Shown: positions 16,606 through 25,550 of the stretch, in pieces
Numbering within the stretch: the stretch's first letter is position 1
How the letters are laid out: each line of letters begins with the position of its first letter
Assembly (NCBI GenBank): GCA_002066995.1
Contig: MWTC01000003.1
Location: forward strand, 1-64,000
Reading direction: 5' to 3'
DNA length: 64,000 bases
From: Sphingobacteriales bacterium UTBCD1
Lineage (GTDB): Bacteria > Bacteroidota > Bacteroidia > Chitinophagales > Chitinophagaceae
The notes under the pieces: model-generated
The model's database searches: none
The model's input: only the letters and a program-made list of their open reading frames with translations
Told to the model about the DNA's origin: nothing
Translations under genes and position numbers: made by a program

Positions 16606-17833
16606 GGCTCATTGATTTCATGTAGGTTTCCAGGTCCTTGTCTCCCCTGCCGCTCAGGCAAATGACTACTACATCTGTCCTGTTGAAACGGATCTTTTTC
16701 AATGCGGCAAGTGCATGAGCGCTTTCTAATGCAGGAATGATGCCTTCCAGCTTTGCCAGTTCAAAGGACGCATCCAAAGCTTCATCATCGGTGGCATTCA
16801 GAAAAGTTGCTCTTCCTGTTTCATACAGGTGTGCATGCATCGGCCCGATGCCCGGATAATCCAATCCTGCCGAGATACTGTGCGGCTCCACTACCTGCCC
16901 GTCTTCCGTTTGCATCACCAGGCTTTTACTGCCATGCAACACTCCCGGTCTTCCGAGTTGTGTGGTGGCTGCACTGTGCCCGCTGTTCACTCCCAATCCT
17001 GCTGCTTCCACGGCATACAGTTGCACAGACATTTCATCGAGGAAATGATAAAAAGCTCCGGCAGCATTGCTGCCGCCACCCACACAGGCAATGACATGAG
17101 TGGGATATTCGCTTCCTTCTTTTCCTTCTGTTTTTGTTTTTTCTTTCAACTGCCATTTGATCTCTTCACTGATCACACTCTGAAATCTTGCTACCATATC
17201 CGGATAAGGATGCGGCCCCACCACGCTGCCGATGATATAATGTGTATCTTCCGGATGATTGATCCAATCCCTTATTGCTTCGTTGGTGGCATCTTTCAAT
17301 GTCTTGCTTCCGCTGGTAGCCGGTATCACCGTGGTGCCAAGCATTTTCATCCTTGCCACATTCGGCGCCTGGCGTTCCATATCTTTTTCTCCCATATACA
17401 CCATGCAGGGAATCCCTTTCAGGGCACACACCGTTGCCGTTGCCACACCATGCTGCCCTGCACCTGTTTCTGCAATAATTCTTTTCTTTCCAAGACGGAT
17501 TGCCAGCAATATTTGTCCAATCGTGTTATTGATCTTATGAGCCCCGGTATGGCAGAGATCCTCCCTCTTCAGATAAATATTCGTTTTGTATTTTTCACTC
17601 AACTGCTTTGCAAAATACAAGGGAGTGGGCCTTCCTACATAATCTTTCAACAGGCCATGATATTCTTTCTGAAATTCCGGCTCATAGATGAGCGACAAAT
17701 ATTTTTCTTTCAGCTCTTCCACATTCCGGTGCAGCATCTCAGGAATATAAGCTCCGCCAAAATTTCCGTAATACCCGAAAATATTCGGCTGCTTATACGT
17801 ACCCCTGTTCAGTAAAATGTTTCTGTTTATCAT
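16598..17833 (-). CDS. trpB: Tryptophan synthase beta subunit
   Basis: 411 residues from the ATG at 17833; a TTG one codon earlier is also in frame. The PLP enzyme joins indole and serine. Lys100 in [14 protein letters not shown] is the PLP lysine; the phosphate-binding GGGSNAAG and the [12 protein letters not shown] segment are intact, as is the C-terminal CLSGRGDKD. Length and start [17 protein letters not shown] suit the TrpB1 type that pairs with TrpA. It is separated from trpF by 166 nt and overlaps the downstream lipoprotein gene. Confidence 0.98.
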   Translation of the reverse strand: MINRNILLNRGTYKQPNIFGYYGNFGGAYIPEMLHRNVEELKEKYLSLIYEPEFQKEYHGLLKDYVGRPTPLYFAKQLSEKYKTNIYLKREDLCHTGAHKINNTIGQILLAIRLGKKRIIAETGAGQHGVATATVCALKGIPCMVYMGEKDMERQAPNVARMKMLGTTVIPATSGSKTLKDATNEAIRDWINHPEDTHYIIGSVVGPHPYPDMVARFQSVISEEIKWQLKEKTKTEGKEGSEYPTHVIACVGGGSNAAGAFYHFLDEMSVQLYAVEAAGLGVNSGHSAATTQLGRPGVLHGSKSLVMQTEDGQVVEPHSISAGLDYPGIGPMHAHLYETGRATFLNATDDEALDASFELAKLEGIIPALESAHALAALKKIRFNRTDVVVICLSGRGDKDLETYMKSMSHE

Positions 17834-17999
17834 CAATCATTTTATTTTTTGTTACCGGCCTCAGTGCTGCTATCATCGCCTGTTGTGCTTGCCCCCATAT
17901 CTAATAAAAACGGAGAATGTGGGTCATTCACTTTACAGTTCCGTTCGCTTCTCAACTGCTCTGATAGGCAGGAAGGCCTGCAAAGCCGGCTCAACAATA

Positions 18000-18629
18000 C
18001 TATCTCAGTTCCTTTACAAACTTCAGCAGCTTGGCCATATCCTTCACTCCCGGAGCTGTTTCAAAACGGCTGTTGATGTCTATAGCAAAAAAATCAGGAT
18101 GATTAAACTCTTTGATCTTTTTCACATCATCCGGGCCTATTCCCCCACTCAGGAAAAATGGTTTTTCGATTTTAGCTTTCAGCAACAGATCCCAGTTGAA
18201 TTTCACGCCGGAACCCCCCAGGGTTTCTTTTTGACCGCCTGCATCAAAAAGATAATAGTCACTCACTTCATCAAAATCTTTTACAAGCTTGTCCACATCC
18301 TTTGTCCCCGCATCAATACGGAAAACCTTGATCACTTCAATATCCTCAGAAAGTGATTCACAAAAGTCCGGTGATTCATTCCCATGCAACTGTACAATAT
18401 CCAGGGAATAATCTTCAACTGTTTTCATGATTTCATCATAAGCGGCATTCACAAACACACCGATCTTTTTGATATCAAAATCCGCATCATGGATCTCATC
18501 TGCAGCTATTTTATCGCCCACATATCGTGGCGATCCTTTGTAAAAATTCAATCCTGCATAATCAATATCCAGCCCGTCCAGTTGCTGCAGTTGTTTCATG
18601 GAAGTAATTCCGCATACCTTAATATTCAT
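18000..18629 (-). CDS. trpF: Phosphoribosylanthranilate isomerase
   Basis: 209 residues, TIM barrel performing the Amadori rearrangement of N-(5'-phosphoribosyl)anthranilate. The catalytic KVCGIT opens the protein (Cys6); the general acid is expected in the YLFDAGG segment, and phosphate-binding loops FLSGGIGPDDV and FAIDINSRFET (usually VDVSSGVE) are present. 27 nt after trpC in the trp operon. The following 166-nt gap before trpB has a 5-bp GCAGG/CCTGC hairpin and no convincing gene. Confidence 0.96.
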   Translation of the reverse strand: MNIKVCGITSMKQLQQLDGLDIDYAGLNFYKGSPRYVGDKIAADEIHDADFDIKKIGVFVNAAYDEIMKTVEDYSLDIVQLHGNESPDFCESLSEDIEVIKVFRIDAGTKDVDKLVKDFDEVSDYYLFDAGGQKETLGGSGVKFNWDLLLKAKIEKPFFLSGGIGPDDVKKIKEFNHPDFFAIDINSRFETAPGVKDMAKLLKFVKELR

Positions 18630-18656
18630 AATGCCTTTCTTTTTGGTTAAAGGAAT

Positions 18657-19439
18657 TTATTTCAACAAGCTTACAAACTTCTCAAATGCTTCTCCAGGAT
18701 CTTTTTCTCTCATAAAATTTTCGCCGATCAGGAATCCTTTGAATCCGTTCTTCCTGAACAACCGTATATTCTCAACCGAACTGATCCCGCTCTCCGCTAT
18801 TTTCACTTTATCATCCGGGATCATCTCAGCCATCCTTAAACTTCTTTCAATATCCACTTCAAAGGTCTTTAAATTCCGGTTATTAATTCCAATTATATCA
18901 GCCCTGTCGCAAATATGATCCAGTTCACTTTCATCATGAAGTTCCAGCAGCACTTCAAGTCCCAGCCCTTTTGCAACGGCAGCCAGTTGTCTTGCTTCCG
19001 CAGGTTTCAGGCAGGAAGCTATCAGCAGGATAACATCAGCTCCTGTTGATTTAGCTTCTACAATCTGAAATTCATCAATGATAAAATCTTTCCGTAGCAA
19101 TGGGATCATTACACTATCTCTTGCCTTGATCAGGTCATCATTGCTTCCCCCGAAGAATTCTTTATCGGTTAAAACTGAAATGCCCGCAGCGCCAAACTTT
19201 TCATAGCTTTTCACCACTTCAGTTACCTCCGAATGATCATTGATAATTCCTTTTGAAGGAGACTTTCTTTTGAATTCCGCAATGATCCCGGTTGAATATT
19301 TACCGTTTAGTCTTTTCACAAGAGAATAAGTCTCCCGCTTAAAAAAGGAAGAACGCTCCAGCTCACGGAAACTGATCCTCCTTTTCTGCTCTTTTACAAT
19401 TCCCCGTTTTACTTCCACTATTTTATCCAGTATGGTCAT
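18657..19439 (-). CDS. trpC: Indole-3-glycerol-phosphate synthase
   Basis: 260 residues, TIM barrel that closes the indole ring. Family motifs: IIAEFKRKSPSKG (catalytic Lys), ISVLTDKEFFGGS, LLRKDFIIDEFQI, LLELHDESEL, IGINNRNLKTFEVD, and phosphate-binding IAESGISS and GFLIGENFM. Full length with an ATG start. Free-standing TrpC, not fused to TrpF, which follows as its own gene. Confidence 0.98.
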   Translation of the reverse strand: MTILDKIVEVKRGIVKEQKRRISFRELERSSFFKRETYSLVKRLNGKYSTGIIAEFKRKSPSKGIINDHSEVTEVVKSYEKFGAAGISVLTDKEFFGGSNDDLIKARDSVMIPLLRKDFIIDEFQIVEAKSTGADVILLIASCLKPAEARQLAAVAKGLGLEVLLELHDESELDHICDRADIIGINNRNLKTFEVDIERSLRMAEMIPDDKVKIAESGISSVENIRLFRKNGFKGFLIGENFMREKDPGEAFEKFVSLLK

Positions 19440-19476
19440 CTTATCTTTTTATTCCAAAGCAAAATTTCTTCACTTT

Positions 19477-20472
19477 CTATTTCTGCAATTCGATCAGTTT
19501 ATCCAGAGATGCTTTTGCCCTTCCGCTTTCCAGGCTTTCCACTGCCGCATTGTACGCCTCATCATAGTTTGAATACTTGCCTGTATTATTCAATGCCATG
19601 GCGGCATTGGCCAGCACCACAGCATTCTGCGCCCAGCTTCCTTCTCCTTTGAGGATATTGATAAATATTTTAGTTGCTTCCTCCACTGAATTGCCACCGC
19701 TGATGTCAGATGGGCTCACCATTCTCTTCCCCAGTTTTTCGGCGGATAAAATACTTTCTCCTTTATCAGTGATCACTTTCGTGTCATTGGTCAGGGAGAT
19801 CTCATCATAACCATCCAGGCTATGAACGATCGAGAATGCTGTTCCGGATTGCTGCAACAGATAATTATAGATCCTTGCCATCTCCAGACTGAATACACCG
19901 ACCAGTTGAAAGCTTGGATCGGCCGGATTTACCAATGGCCCCAGCATGTTGAAGAATGTCCTCATGCCAAGATTTTTCCTGATAGGCCCGACCGTCTTTA
20001 ACGCCGGGTGAAACAAGGGTGCATGCAGAAAACAAATATTTGCTTCATCCACTTCTCTTTTCAACTGATCATTCCGGTTTTTGAATTTATATCCCAGTTG
20101 CTCCATCACATTACTGGCTCCGCTGATGGAGGAAGCACCATAGTTGCCATGCTTCGCCACTTTCTGTCCTGTGCCCGCCACAATGAAACAACTCAATGTT
20201 GAGATATTGAAAGTGTTCTTTCCGTCGCCGCCCGTGCCGACGATATCAATGGTCTCAAAACCATTCAGGTCAACTTTTACACAAAGCTCCAGCAATGCAT
20301 CACGGAATCCCTGCAGTTCTTCCACGGTAATGCTGCGCATCAGGTAGATCGTCATGAAAGCGGTCACTTCATGTTCATTGTACATTCCTTTACCGATATT
20401 TACCAACACTTCTTTTGCCATCTGCCGGCTGAGTGTTTTGTGCTCGAATAAATATTGCAATATTTTTTTCAT
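19477..20472 (-). CDS. trpD: Anthranilate phosphoribosyltransferase
   Basis: 331 residues. Transfers phosphoribose from PRPP to anthranilate. The PRPP loop VGTGGDGKNTFNIST and the KHGNYGASSISGASNVMEQLG segment are intact, as is RTFFNMLGPLVNPA. Class IV phosphoribosyltransferase of normal length, not fused to TrpG. Spacing is 31 nt from trpG and 37 nt to trpC. Confidence 0.98.
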   Translation of the reverse strand: MKKILQYLFEHKTLSRQMAKEVLVNIGKGMYNEHEVTAFMTIYLMRSITVEELQGFRDALLELCVKVDLNGFETIDIVGTGGDGKNTFNISTLSCFIVAGTGQKVAKHGNYGASSISGASNVMEQLGYKFKNRNDQLKREVDEANICFLHAPLFHPALKTVGPIRKNLGMRTFFNMLGPLVNPADPSFQLVGVFSLEMARIYNYLLQQSGTAFSIVHSLDGYDEISLTNDTKVITDKGESILSAEKLGKRMVSPSDISGGNSVEEATKIFINILKGEGSWAQNAVVLANAAMALNNTGKYSNYDEAYNAAVESLESGRAKASLDKLIELQK

Positions 20473-20503
20473 AAGCTCCTCCTGTCCCTCCTATAAGAGA
20501 AAA

Positions 20504-21124
20504 TTAAATTTTATTTTTTTGTGGCTTTCCCGGGATCCCCGCACCGGATGAAACAGGAAAGCCTAACCAGTTTCTTAAAATTTGTTCGCCTGCCGGTGTC
20601 AGCACACTTTCGGGGTGAAACTGCACTCCCTGCACATCATATTTTCTATGCTGCAGCGCCATGATATATCCATTCTCATCACGGGCGGTCACTTCCAGTT
20701 CTTCCGGAAAATTTTTATCACTCACGATCCAGCTATGATACCGGCCTGCTTCAAAAACATCCGGTAATCCTTTGAATAATTTGCGGTCACCGTTTGATAA
20801 AATACATTTTGTAGCAACACCATGATAAACATTGCTCAAATTTTCCAACTTACTGCCAAAGGCTTCTGCAATGGCCTGGTGGCCGAGACACACACCGAGG
20901 ATGGATTTGGCAGGTGCATATTTTTTTATCAGGGGCAACAATAACCCTGCTTCTTCCGGCAAACCCGGCCCCGGTGATAAAACGATCTTATCATAATCAT
21001 TCACCTTTTCCAGGGAGATCTTATCATTGCGATACACATCCACTTTCCGGCGCAATATCTTTTCAATCATCTGCACCAGGTTGTACGTGAAAGAATCGTA
21101 ATTATCGAATACTAATGTTTTCAT
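20504..21124 (-). CDS. trpG: Anthranilate synthase glutamine amidotransferase subunit
   Basis: 206-residue class I glutaminase that supplies ammonia to TrpE. Start VFDNYDSFTYNLVQ, oxyanion region LSPGPGLPEEAG, nucleophile Cys in GVCLGHQAIAEAFG, and the His-Glu pair in VQFHPESVLTP. It could also serve PabB, since no separate pabA is seen next to pabB at 49950-50927; that is inference. A 186-nt repetitive spacer separates it from trpE. Confidence 0.96.
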   Translation of the reverse strand: MKTLVFDNYDSFTYNLVQMIEKILRRKVDVYRNDKISLEKVNDYDKIVLSPGPGLPEEAGLLLPLIKKYAPAKSILGVCLGHQAIAEAFGSKLENLSNVYHGVATKCILSNGDRKLFKGLPDVFEAGRYHSWIVSDKNFPEELEVTARDENGYIMALQHRKYDVQGVQFHPESVLTPAGEQILRNWLGFPVSSGAGIPGKPQKNKI

Positions 21125-21310
21125 ATTTTTCTGATCTTGTATTGATTTATTGTATTATGGTTTTATTATTCTATGGCTTTATTGTTTTATGGTTCTATTG
21201 TTTATTATACATCAATTAACCAATTAGCGAATTAGCCAATTTGTCATTTAACCATTTAACCATCCAACCATTAACCAATTCACTAATTAACCAATTACCA
21301 AATTCCCTTC
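21125..21310 (-). repeat. Degenerate low-complexity repeats between trpE and trpG
   Basis: Read in the operon direction, the first half is a chain of TTGGTTAATT/ATGGTTAAAT-type units and the second half a chain of AACAATAAAACCATA-type units. ATGGTT units in the first half can pair with AACCAT units in the second. The stretch is transcribed within the trp operon, between two subunits of one enzyme, and has no open reading frame. It may set spacing or RNA stability, or may be plain slippage-prone sequence. Confidence 0.6.
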
Positions 21311-22729
21311 TCAAATCACAGCCGCCATTTCAATCGCCTTCTTCAATGCTCCCAGCTTGTTATTCACTTCCTGCAATTCACTTTCCGGGTCGCTTGCCAC
21401 AACAATCCCCGCTCCTGCCTGGTAGATCAGCGTGTTATTCCTGCTCATCAGCGTTCGTATCATGATGGCATGATTGCAACTGCCATCAAATCCCATAAAC
21501 CCGATGCAGCCTCCGTAATAACTTCTTGAAACAGGTTCCAGGTCATCTATCAGTTGCATTGCCTTGAATTTCGGGGCGCCGCTCAATGTGCCTGCCGGAA
21601 AAGTTTTTGCCAGCAGTTCAAAAGGATTACTCCCCTCTATTACTTTTCCTGTCACTTCACTCACCAAATGAATTACATGAGAATAATACTGCACCTGCCG
21701 GTAATGTGCCACTTTTACCTCATCGCAAACACGGCTCAGGTCATTGCGGGCCAGGTCCACAAGCATTACATGCTCGGCATTCTCTTTTGCATCTTTCAGT
21801 AACCTTTCAGTTTCCCGCTGGTCCACTTCATCATTACCGGAACGCCTGTATGTTCCTGCAATAGGATGTACGGTAGCTTTGCCATTCTGAATGATCAGTT
21901 GCGATTCGGGCGAAGAACCCATAAGTTTATAATCACCGTAATCAAAATAGAACAGGTAAGGAGAAGGATTGATATTCCTCAGAGCACGGTACACGTTGAA
22001 TTCATCGCCGGTAAAACTCTGTTCAAATCTTCTGCTGAGTACGATCTGGAAAATATTTCCCCGATGACAATTTGTAATGCCGCTCTTCACCATTTCGACA
22101 AAGTCCTCATCAGTCATATTCGAATTCTCTTCACCTCTTACTCCGAACGGATAAACAGGCACATCTTTACTTTTTATCAGTGATTCAATGACAGCTACAT
22201 CACTATCTATTCCCGGAACCAGGTTTTCGCAAATAAAAAGTTCATCTTTGAAATGATTCACCGCAATCACATATTGATATAAACGGTAACGCATCAAAGG
22301 AATTGCCGGTTCCAGGTTTGCTGCAGAAGCTCTCAGTTTGACCGTTTCAAAAAACTGTACCGCATCATAAGCCGTGTATCCGAATAAACCCTGTGCGAAT
22401 TTTGACTCTTTTGTATTTACAGGGTGAACATCATAATGCTGCATATACTCCCATAATAGCTGCGGCACTTTTAATACATCATCAATATTTATCTTCTCAG
22501 GATTCCTGCCGGGTAATTTGAATTCAATTTCTTTTGTTGACCTGATCTCTATACCCCCGATGGCATTGATGCAGATAAAAGAATAACTGTTTTCCGAGGA
22601 ATGATAGTCGGTACTCTCCAGTAGAATAGTATCACGGAATCTGTCCCGCAGCCTGAGATAAATTCCCACAGGCGTATAAACGTCTGCTAATAATTTTTTA
22701 CATTTTGTATTGATCTGTACTTTCTTCAT
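21311..22729 (-). CDS. trpE: Anthranilate synthase component I
   Basis: 472 residues from the ATG at 22729; a TTG two codons earlier is in frame. Makes anthranilate from chorismate using ammonia from TrpG. C-terminal chorismate-binding domain motifs: GNIFQIVLSRRFEQ, LMGSSPESQL, VHPIAGTYRRSG, LVDLARNDLSRV, TFPAGTLSGAPKFKAM and YYGGCIGFMGFDG. The N-terminal regulatory domain includes LLESTDYHSSENSYSFI, so Trp feedback inhibition is likely. First structural gene of the operon, 36 nt after the attenuator's T-run. Confidence 0.97.
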   Translation of the reverse strand: MKKVQINTKCKKLLADVYTPVGIYLRLRDRFRDTILLESTDYHSSENSYSFICINAIGGIEIRSTKEIEFKLPGRNPEKINIDDVLKVPQLLWEYMQHYDVHPVNTKESKFAQGLFGYTAYDAVQFFETVKLRASAANLEPAIPLMRYRLYQYVIAVNHFKDELFICENLVPGIDSDVAVIESLIKSKDVPVYPFGVRGEENSNMTDEDFVEMVKSGITNCHRGNIFQIVLSRRFEQSFTGDEFNVYRALRNINPSPYLFYFDYGDYKLMGSSPESQLIIQNGKATVHPIAGTYRRSGNDEVDQRETERLLKDAKENAEHVMLVDLARNDLSRVCDEVKVAHYRQVQYYSHVIHLVSEVTGKVIEGSNPFELLAKTFPAGTLSGAPKFKAMQLIDDLEPVSRSYYGGCIGFMGFDGSCNHAIMIRTLMSRNNTLIYQAGAGIVVASDPESELQEVNNKLGALKKAIEMAAVI

Positions 22730-22764
22730 AATCAAAAATTCTTATTTATGCAGCTTCTAAAATG

Positions 22765-22786
22765 AAAAAACCCCGGTAAACCGGGG
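22765..22786 (-). terminator. trp attenuator terminator hairpin
   Basis: On the minus strand CCCCGG (22786-22781) pairs with CCGGGG (22776-22771) around a TTTA loop, followed at once by six T (22770-22765): a classic intrinsic terminator ahead of trpE. A competing partner CCGGGG at 22832-22827 can take the 5' arm, and GCATAC (22844-22839) can extend it with GTATGC (22791-22786). That gives an antiterminator when a ribosome position favours it. Confidence 0.88.
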
Positions 22787-22819
22787 CATACTATTATCAA
22801 CATAAATACAGCAATAGCA

Positions 22820-22879
22820 TTACACACCCCGGAGAGTTGTATGCCACCACCATGATTTATTTGTCAATTGCTGTTTCAT
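22820..22879 (-). CDS. trpL: trp leader peptide with three tandem Trp codons
   Basis: A 19-residue frame, MKQQLTNKSWWWHTTLRGV, with Trp codons at residues 10-12 (22852-22844). It begins 7 nt after a perfect promoter element and ends 33 nt before the attenuator hairpin. The Trp run followed by mutually exclusive hairpins is the hallmark of ribosome-mediated attenuation. The antiterminator strand starts about 12 nt past the Trp codons, close to the edge of a stalled ribosome. Translation probably starts on an almost leaderless RNA. Confidence 0.88.
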   Translation of the reverse strand: MKQQLTNKSWWWHTTLRGV

Positions 22880-22886
22880 TGAGTCA

Positions 22887-22917
22887 CAAATATAGTCGCT
22901 CTCATGTAATACGCAAA
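22887..22917 (-). promoter_or_regulatory. trp operon promoter
   Basis: Minus strand: TTTG at 22917-22914, 19 nt, then TATATTTG at 22894-22887. Both boxes and the spacing fit the Bacteroidota housekeeping promoter exactly. The predicted start of transcription is near 22884, about 5 nt before the trpL ATG. Confidence 0.85.
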
Positions 22918-22936
22918 TTTTTTTTAGATTTACTTA

Positions 22937-23710
22937 ATGAAAATATTCAGTTACATTTTTATAGCAATGCTTTCCCCGGTATTGCTTTTTGCTGCCGGCA
23001 GGGATACCACTGTTTTCAACGATGTCAAAATAGTATCCGGGTACAGTAAGGCTGTTTTTCCTGAGAGCTGGCAGGAAAGTACGATCCATGCTGCCGGAGA
23101 ACAAATTGCTCCTGAAGAATTGAAAAGAGCAGAACCCATCATCATTAAAGCATTAAAAAAATATCCCCGGAGCTTGCTGAAGCTGACACTCCGGAATGTT
23201 TACCTGATAAAGAGTCTGTCGTTTTATAATGTCCCGTTCGGGGGCACCAATTCATCAGACGCCGTTTATATTACAAATAATGGTGAAGCCAATGGTTACA
23301 CAGATGCTTACATCGAACAAACTTTTCATCACGAATATTCCAGCATCCTGTTCCGTGATTATCCTGCTCTTTTAGACACCATAGCGTGGAAAAAACAAAA
23401 TGAGCCCGGCTTTGATTACAATGACCCCGGGAATGGTGTAGGTGCAATTGAAAATAATGAATCTTCACAGGAACTGAGCGCTGAACTTGCCCTTAAGGGA
23501 ATGCTGACGCAATATGCCCTGTCCAGCCTCGAAAATGACATCAACACTTTCGCACAGAATTTATTTAAACCGGCCCCGGATTTCTGGAATATTGCAGAGC
23601 ATTATCCTAAAATAGGAACAAAAGTTAAACTGCTGATTTCTTTTTACGGAAAACTCAGCCCTGTTTTTACCGAACAATATTTCAGATCATTCAACAAAAC
23701 AACTGATTAA
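22937..23710 (+). CDS. Exported putative peptidase-like protein with HHEYSS motif
   Basis: 257 residues. Signal peptide at 1-20 (FIAMLSPVLLFAAG). The segment EQTFHHEYSSILFRDYP looks like the zinc helix of Bacteroidota metallopeptidase-like proteins (usually HExxH), but the second His is Ser here, so activity is doubtful; nearby histidines or acids might substitute. The C-terminal half is helical, with acidic NNESSQELSAELALK. It is divergent from trp and 3 nt upstream of an acetyltransferase gene, so the two are probably co-transcribed. No named family is certain. Confidence 0.7.
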   Translation: MKIFSYIFIAMLSPVLLFAAGRDTTVFNDVKIVSGYSKAVFPESWQESTIHAAGEQIAPEELKRAEPIIIKALKKYPRSLLKLTLRNVYLIKSLSFYNVPFGGTNSSDAVYITNNGEANGYTDAYIEQTFHHEYSSILFRDYPALLDTIAWKKQNEPGFDYNDPGNGVGAIENNESSQELSAELALKGMLTQYALSSLENDINTFAQNLFKPAPDFWNIAEHYPKIGTKVKLLISFYGKLSPVFTEQYFRSFNKTTD

Positions 23711-23713
23711 TTC

Positions 23714-23998
23714 ATGGAGATAAAAAATAAAGCATACGGCAATAAAAGTATGTTTTACATAGAGCAGAACGGCAAAACAGTGGCACGCATGGAATACACC
23801 ATACCCGGGCCGGGAAGATTGATGGTAGAACACACTGAAGTGGATGAAGTGCTGAAAGGGAAAGGAGCCGGAACACAACTGTTCCTTCACATGGCGGAAT
23901 ATGCACGGGCCAACCACCTGAAGGTTTCATCACATTGTTCATTCACCAGCGCCATGTTTCAACGAAAGCCGGAATACAGCGACATACTTTATAAATAA
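23714..23998 (+). CDS. Small GNAT-type N-acetyltransferase (YjdJ/Gcn5-related)
   Basis: 94 residues, a minimal GNAT fold of the Acetyltransf_CG type. Acetyl-CoA binding is at VDEVLKGKGAGTQLFLHMAEYAR, and a conserved Cys is in VSSHCSFTSAMFQRKPEY. Substrate unknown. It overlaps the next gene by one base and follows the peptidase-like gene by 3 nt, so it sits in a three-gene operon. Confidence 0.9.
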   Translation: MEIKNKAYGNKSMFYIEQNGKTVARMEYTIPGPGRLMVEHTEVDEVLKGKGAGTQLFLHMAEYARANHLKVSSHCSFTSAMFQRKPEYSDILYK

Positions 23999-25281
23999 TG
24001 ATATCAATGAAACGAACATTACTTATCTCCGTTGCAGCCATAGCATTTCTTTTTTGTTCCGCACAAAAAACGGATCGTTATATTTTACTGAAACCTGACA
24101 AGGTATTTGACGGAGAACAAATGCAGGCCGGCTGGGTGGTACTGGTAAAAAACAACAGGATCGAAGCAGCGGGTGATATGAACTTCAAGCTGCCCGCAGG
24201 TACCAAGATCATCGAATTGAAAGGAATGACCCTTTTACCCGGACTGATAGAAGGACATTCTCATTTATATCTTCATCCGTACAATGAAACAAGCTGGGAT
24301 GACCAGGTATTGAAAGAATCAAGAGCAGAACGAACCGCCAGAGCCGTGAATCATGCCGACTCCACGCTGATGGCAGGTTTCACCACGGTAAGAGACCTTG
24401 GAACGGAAGGAGCCATGTATGATGATGTGGGTTTGAAAAGAGCCATAGAAAAAGGAGTGATTCCCGGGCCGAGAATGATCTGCGCCACAAGAGCAATTGT
24501 TGCAAAAGGAACTTACGGTCCGAAATCTGTTTCACCGGATGTAAGCTATCCTCAGGGCGCTGCTGAAGTTGCCAACATAAATGAGATGGCGGATGAAGTG
24601 AGAACTCAGATAAGCAAGGGTGCAGATGTTATTAAAATCTATGCTGACTACCGTTGGGGTCTAAATGGTGAATCTGCACCAACATTTACTACAGAAGAAA
24701 TTGCAGAAGCGGTAATGATCGCAGGCAGCGGTGGAAGATACGTTACGGTTCACTCAGGAACGGCAGAAGGAATGAGAAGAGCAGTGCTTGCCGGAGTACA
24801 TACCATAGAGCATGGCGACGGCGGCACAGAAGAAGTTTTTAAACTGATGAAAGAAAAAGGAGTGGCGCTCTGCCCTACCCTTGCTGCCGGTGATGCCATA
24901 TTGCAATACCGCGGATGGAAAAAGGGAATTGACCCCGAACCTGAAATCATCACTAACAAAAGAAAAAGTTTTCAACTGGCATTAAAGGAAGGAGTGACGA
25001 TCTGCATGGGCGGCGATGTCGGCGTGTTCACACATGGAAACAACGCAATCGAAATGGAGATGATGGTGGAATACGGGATGAAACCCATTGATGTGTTACG
25101 CTCTGCCACTTCCATTAATGCTGATGTATTCGGGTATGGAGATAAGATCGGCAGGATAAAAAAAGGATTGCTGGCCGATATCATTGCCGTGGACAACGAT
25201 CCCTCATCCGATATAAAAAACATCAGGAAAGTGAAACTGGTAATGAAAGACGGTGTGATCTATAAGCAGGAACAGAAATAA
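23998..25281 (+). CDS. Exported metal-dependent amidohydrolase (imidazolonepropionase/prolidase-like)
   Basis: 427 residues. Signal peptide (TLLISVAAIAFLFCSAQ). Amidohydrolase superfamily barrel with metal ligands GHSHLYLH, carboxy-Lys candidate ADVIKIYADY, His in VTVHSG, TIEHGDG, and Asp in MGGDVGVF. The C-terminus GRIKKGLLADIIAVDNDP is typical. Close relatives include Xaa-Pro dipeptidase-like and organophosphate-acid-anhydrase-like enzymes; the natural substrate cannot be told by eye. The ATG at 24007 is an equally good start. Third gene of its operon. Confidence 0.92.
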   Translation: MISMKRTLLISVAAIAFLFCSAQKTDRYILLKPDKVFDGEQMQAGWVVLVKNNRIEAAGDMNFKLPAGTKIIELKGMTLLPGLIEGHSHLYLHPYNETSWDDQVLKESRAERTARAVNHADSTLMAGFTTVRDLGTEGAMYDDVGLKRAIEKGVIPGPRMICATRAIVAKGTYGPKSVSPDVSYPQGAAEVANINEMADEVRTQISKGADVIKIYADYRWGLNGESAPTFTTEEIAEAVMIAGSGGRYVTVHSGTAEGMRRAVLAGVHTIEHGDGGTEEVFKLMKEKGVALCPTLAAGDAILQYRGWKKGIDPEPEIITNKRKSFQLALKEGVTICMGGDVGVFTHGNNAIEMEMMVEYGMKPIDVLRSATSINADVFGYGDKIGRIKKGLLADIIAVDNDPSSDIKNIRKVKLVMKDGVIYKQEQK

Positions 25282-25289
25282 TTTTCGTT

Positions 25290-25550
25290 TTATTTGAGAG
25301 GTTCAATTTTTTGAGGAGGAATAAATTTTTTTGTGTTATCCCAGTTCTGCATCAGTTCTTCCTGATGCAATGACGCCCATTCAATAACAAGGCCCAAAGC
25401 TCTCGAAGGTATATATCCTGAATAAATTGAGAGATCTGAAATGCAAATCAAAACTTCAAACTCACCGTATTTAGCATGAAAATGCGGAGGTTCATGATCG
25501 CCCCAATACATCAAAATGATGATCCCGTAAAAACTGCTAATTTGAGGCAT
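25290..25550 (-). CDS. DUF4160 domain protein
   Basis: 86 residues from the ATG at 25550. The hallmark is the aromatic and His-rich stretch YWGDHEPPHFHAKYGEFEV, followed by a helical tail (WASLHQEELMQNWDN). DUF4160 proteins usually sit next to DUF2442 proteins, as here: the two frames overlap by 14 nt with DUF2442 first. The pair has been suggested to act as a toxin-antitoxin-like unit, which is not established. Only 8 nt separate its stop from the convergent amidohydrolase gene. Confidence 0.9.
   Translation of the reverse strand: MPQISSFYGIIILMYWGDHEPPHFHAKYGEFEVLICISDLSIYSGYIPSRALGLVIEWASLHQEELMQNWDNTKKFIPPQKIEPLK

Noticed and set aside
17837-17999. Open stretch of over 40 codons on the minus strand between trpF and trpB, ending just before trpB
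   Set aside because: No ATG start or convincing composition, and part of it forms a small hairpin; looks like spacer sequence.
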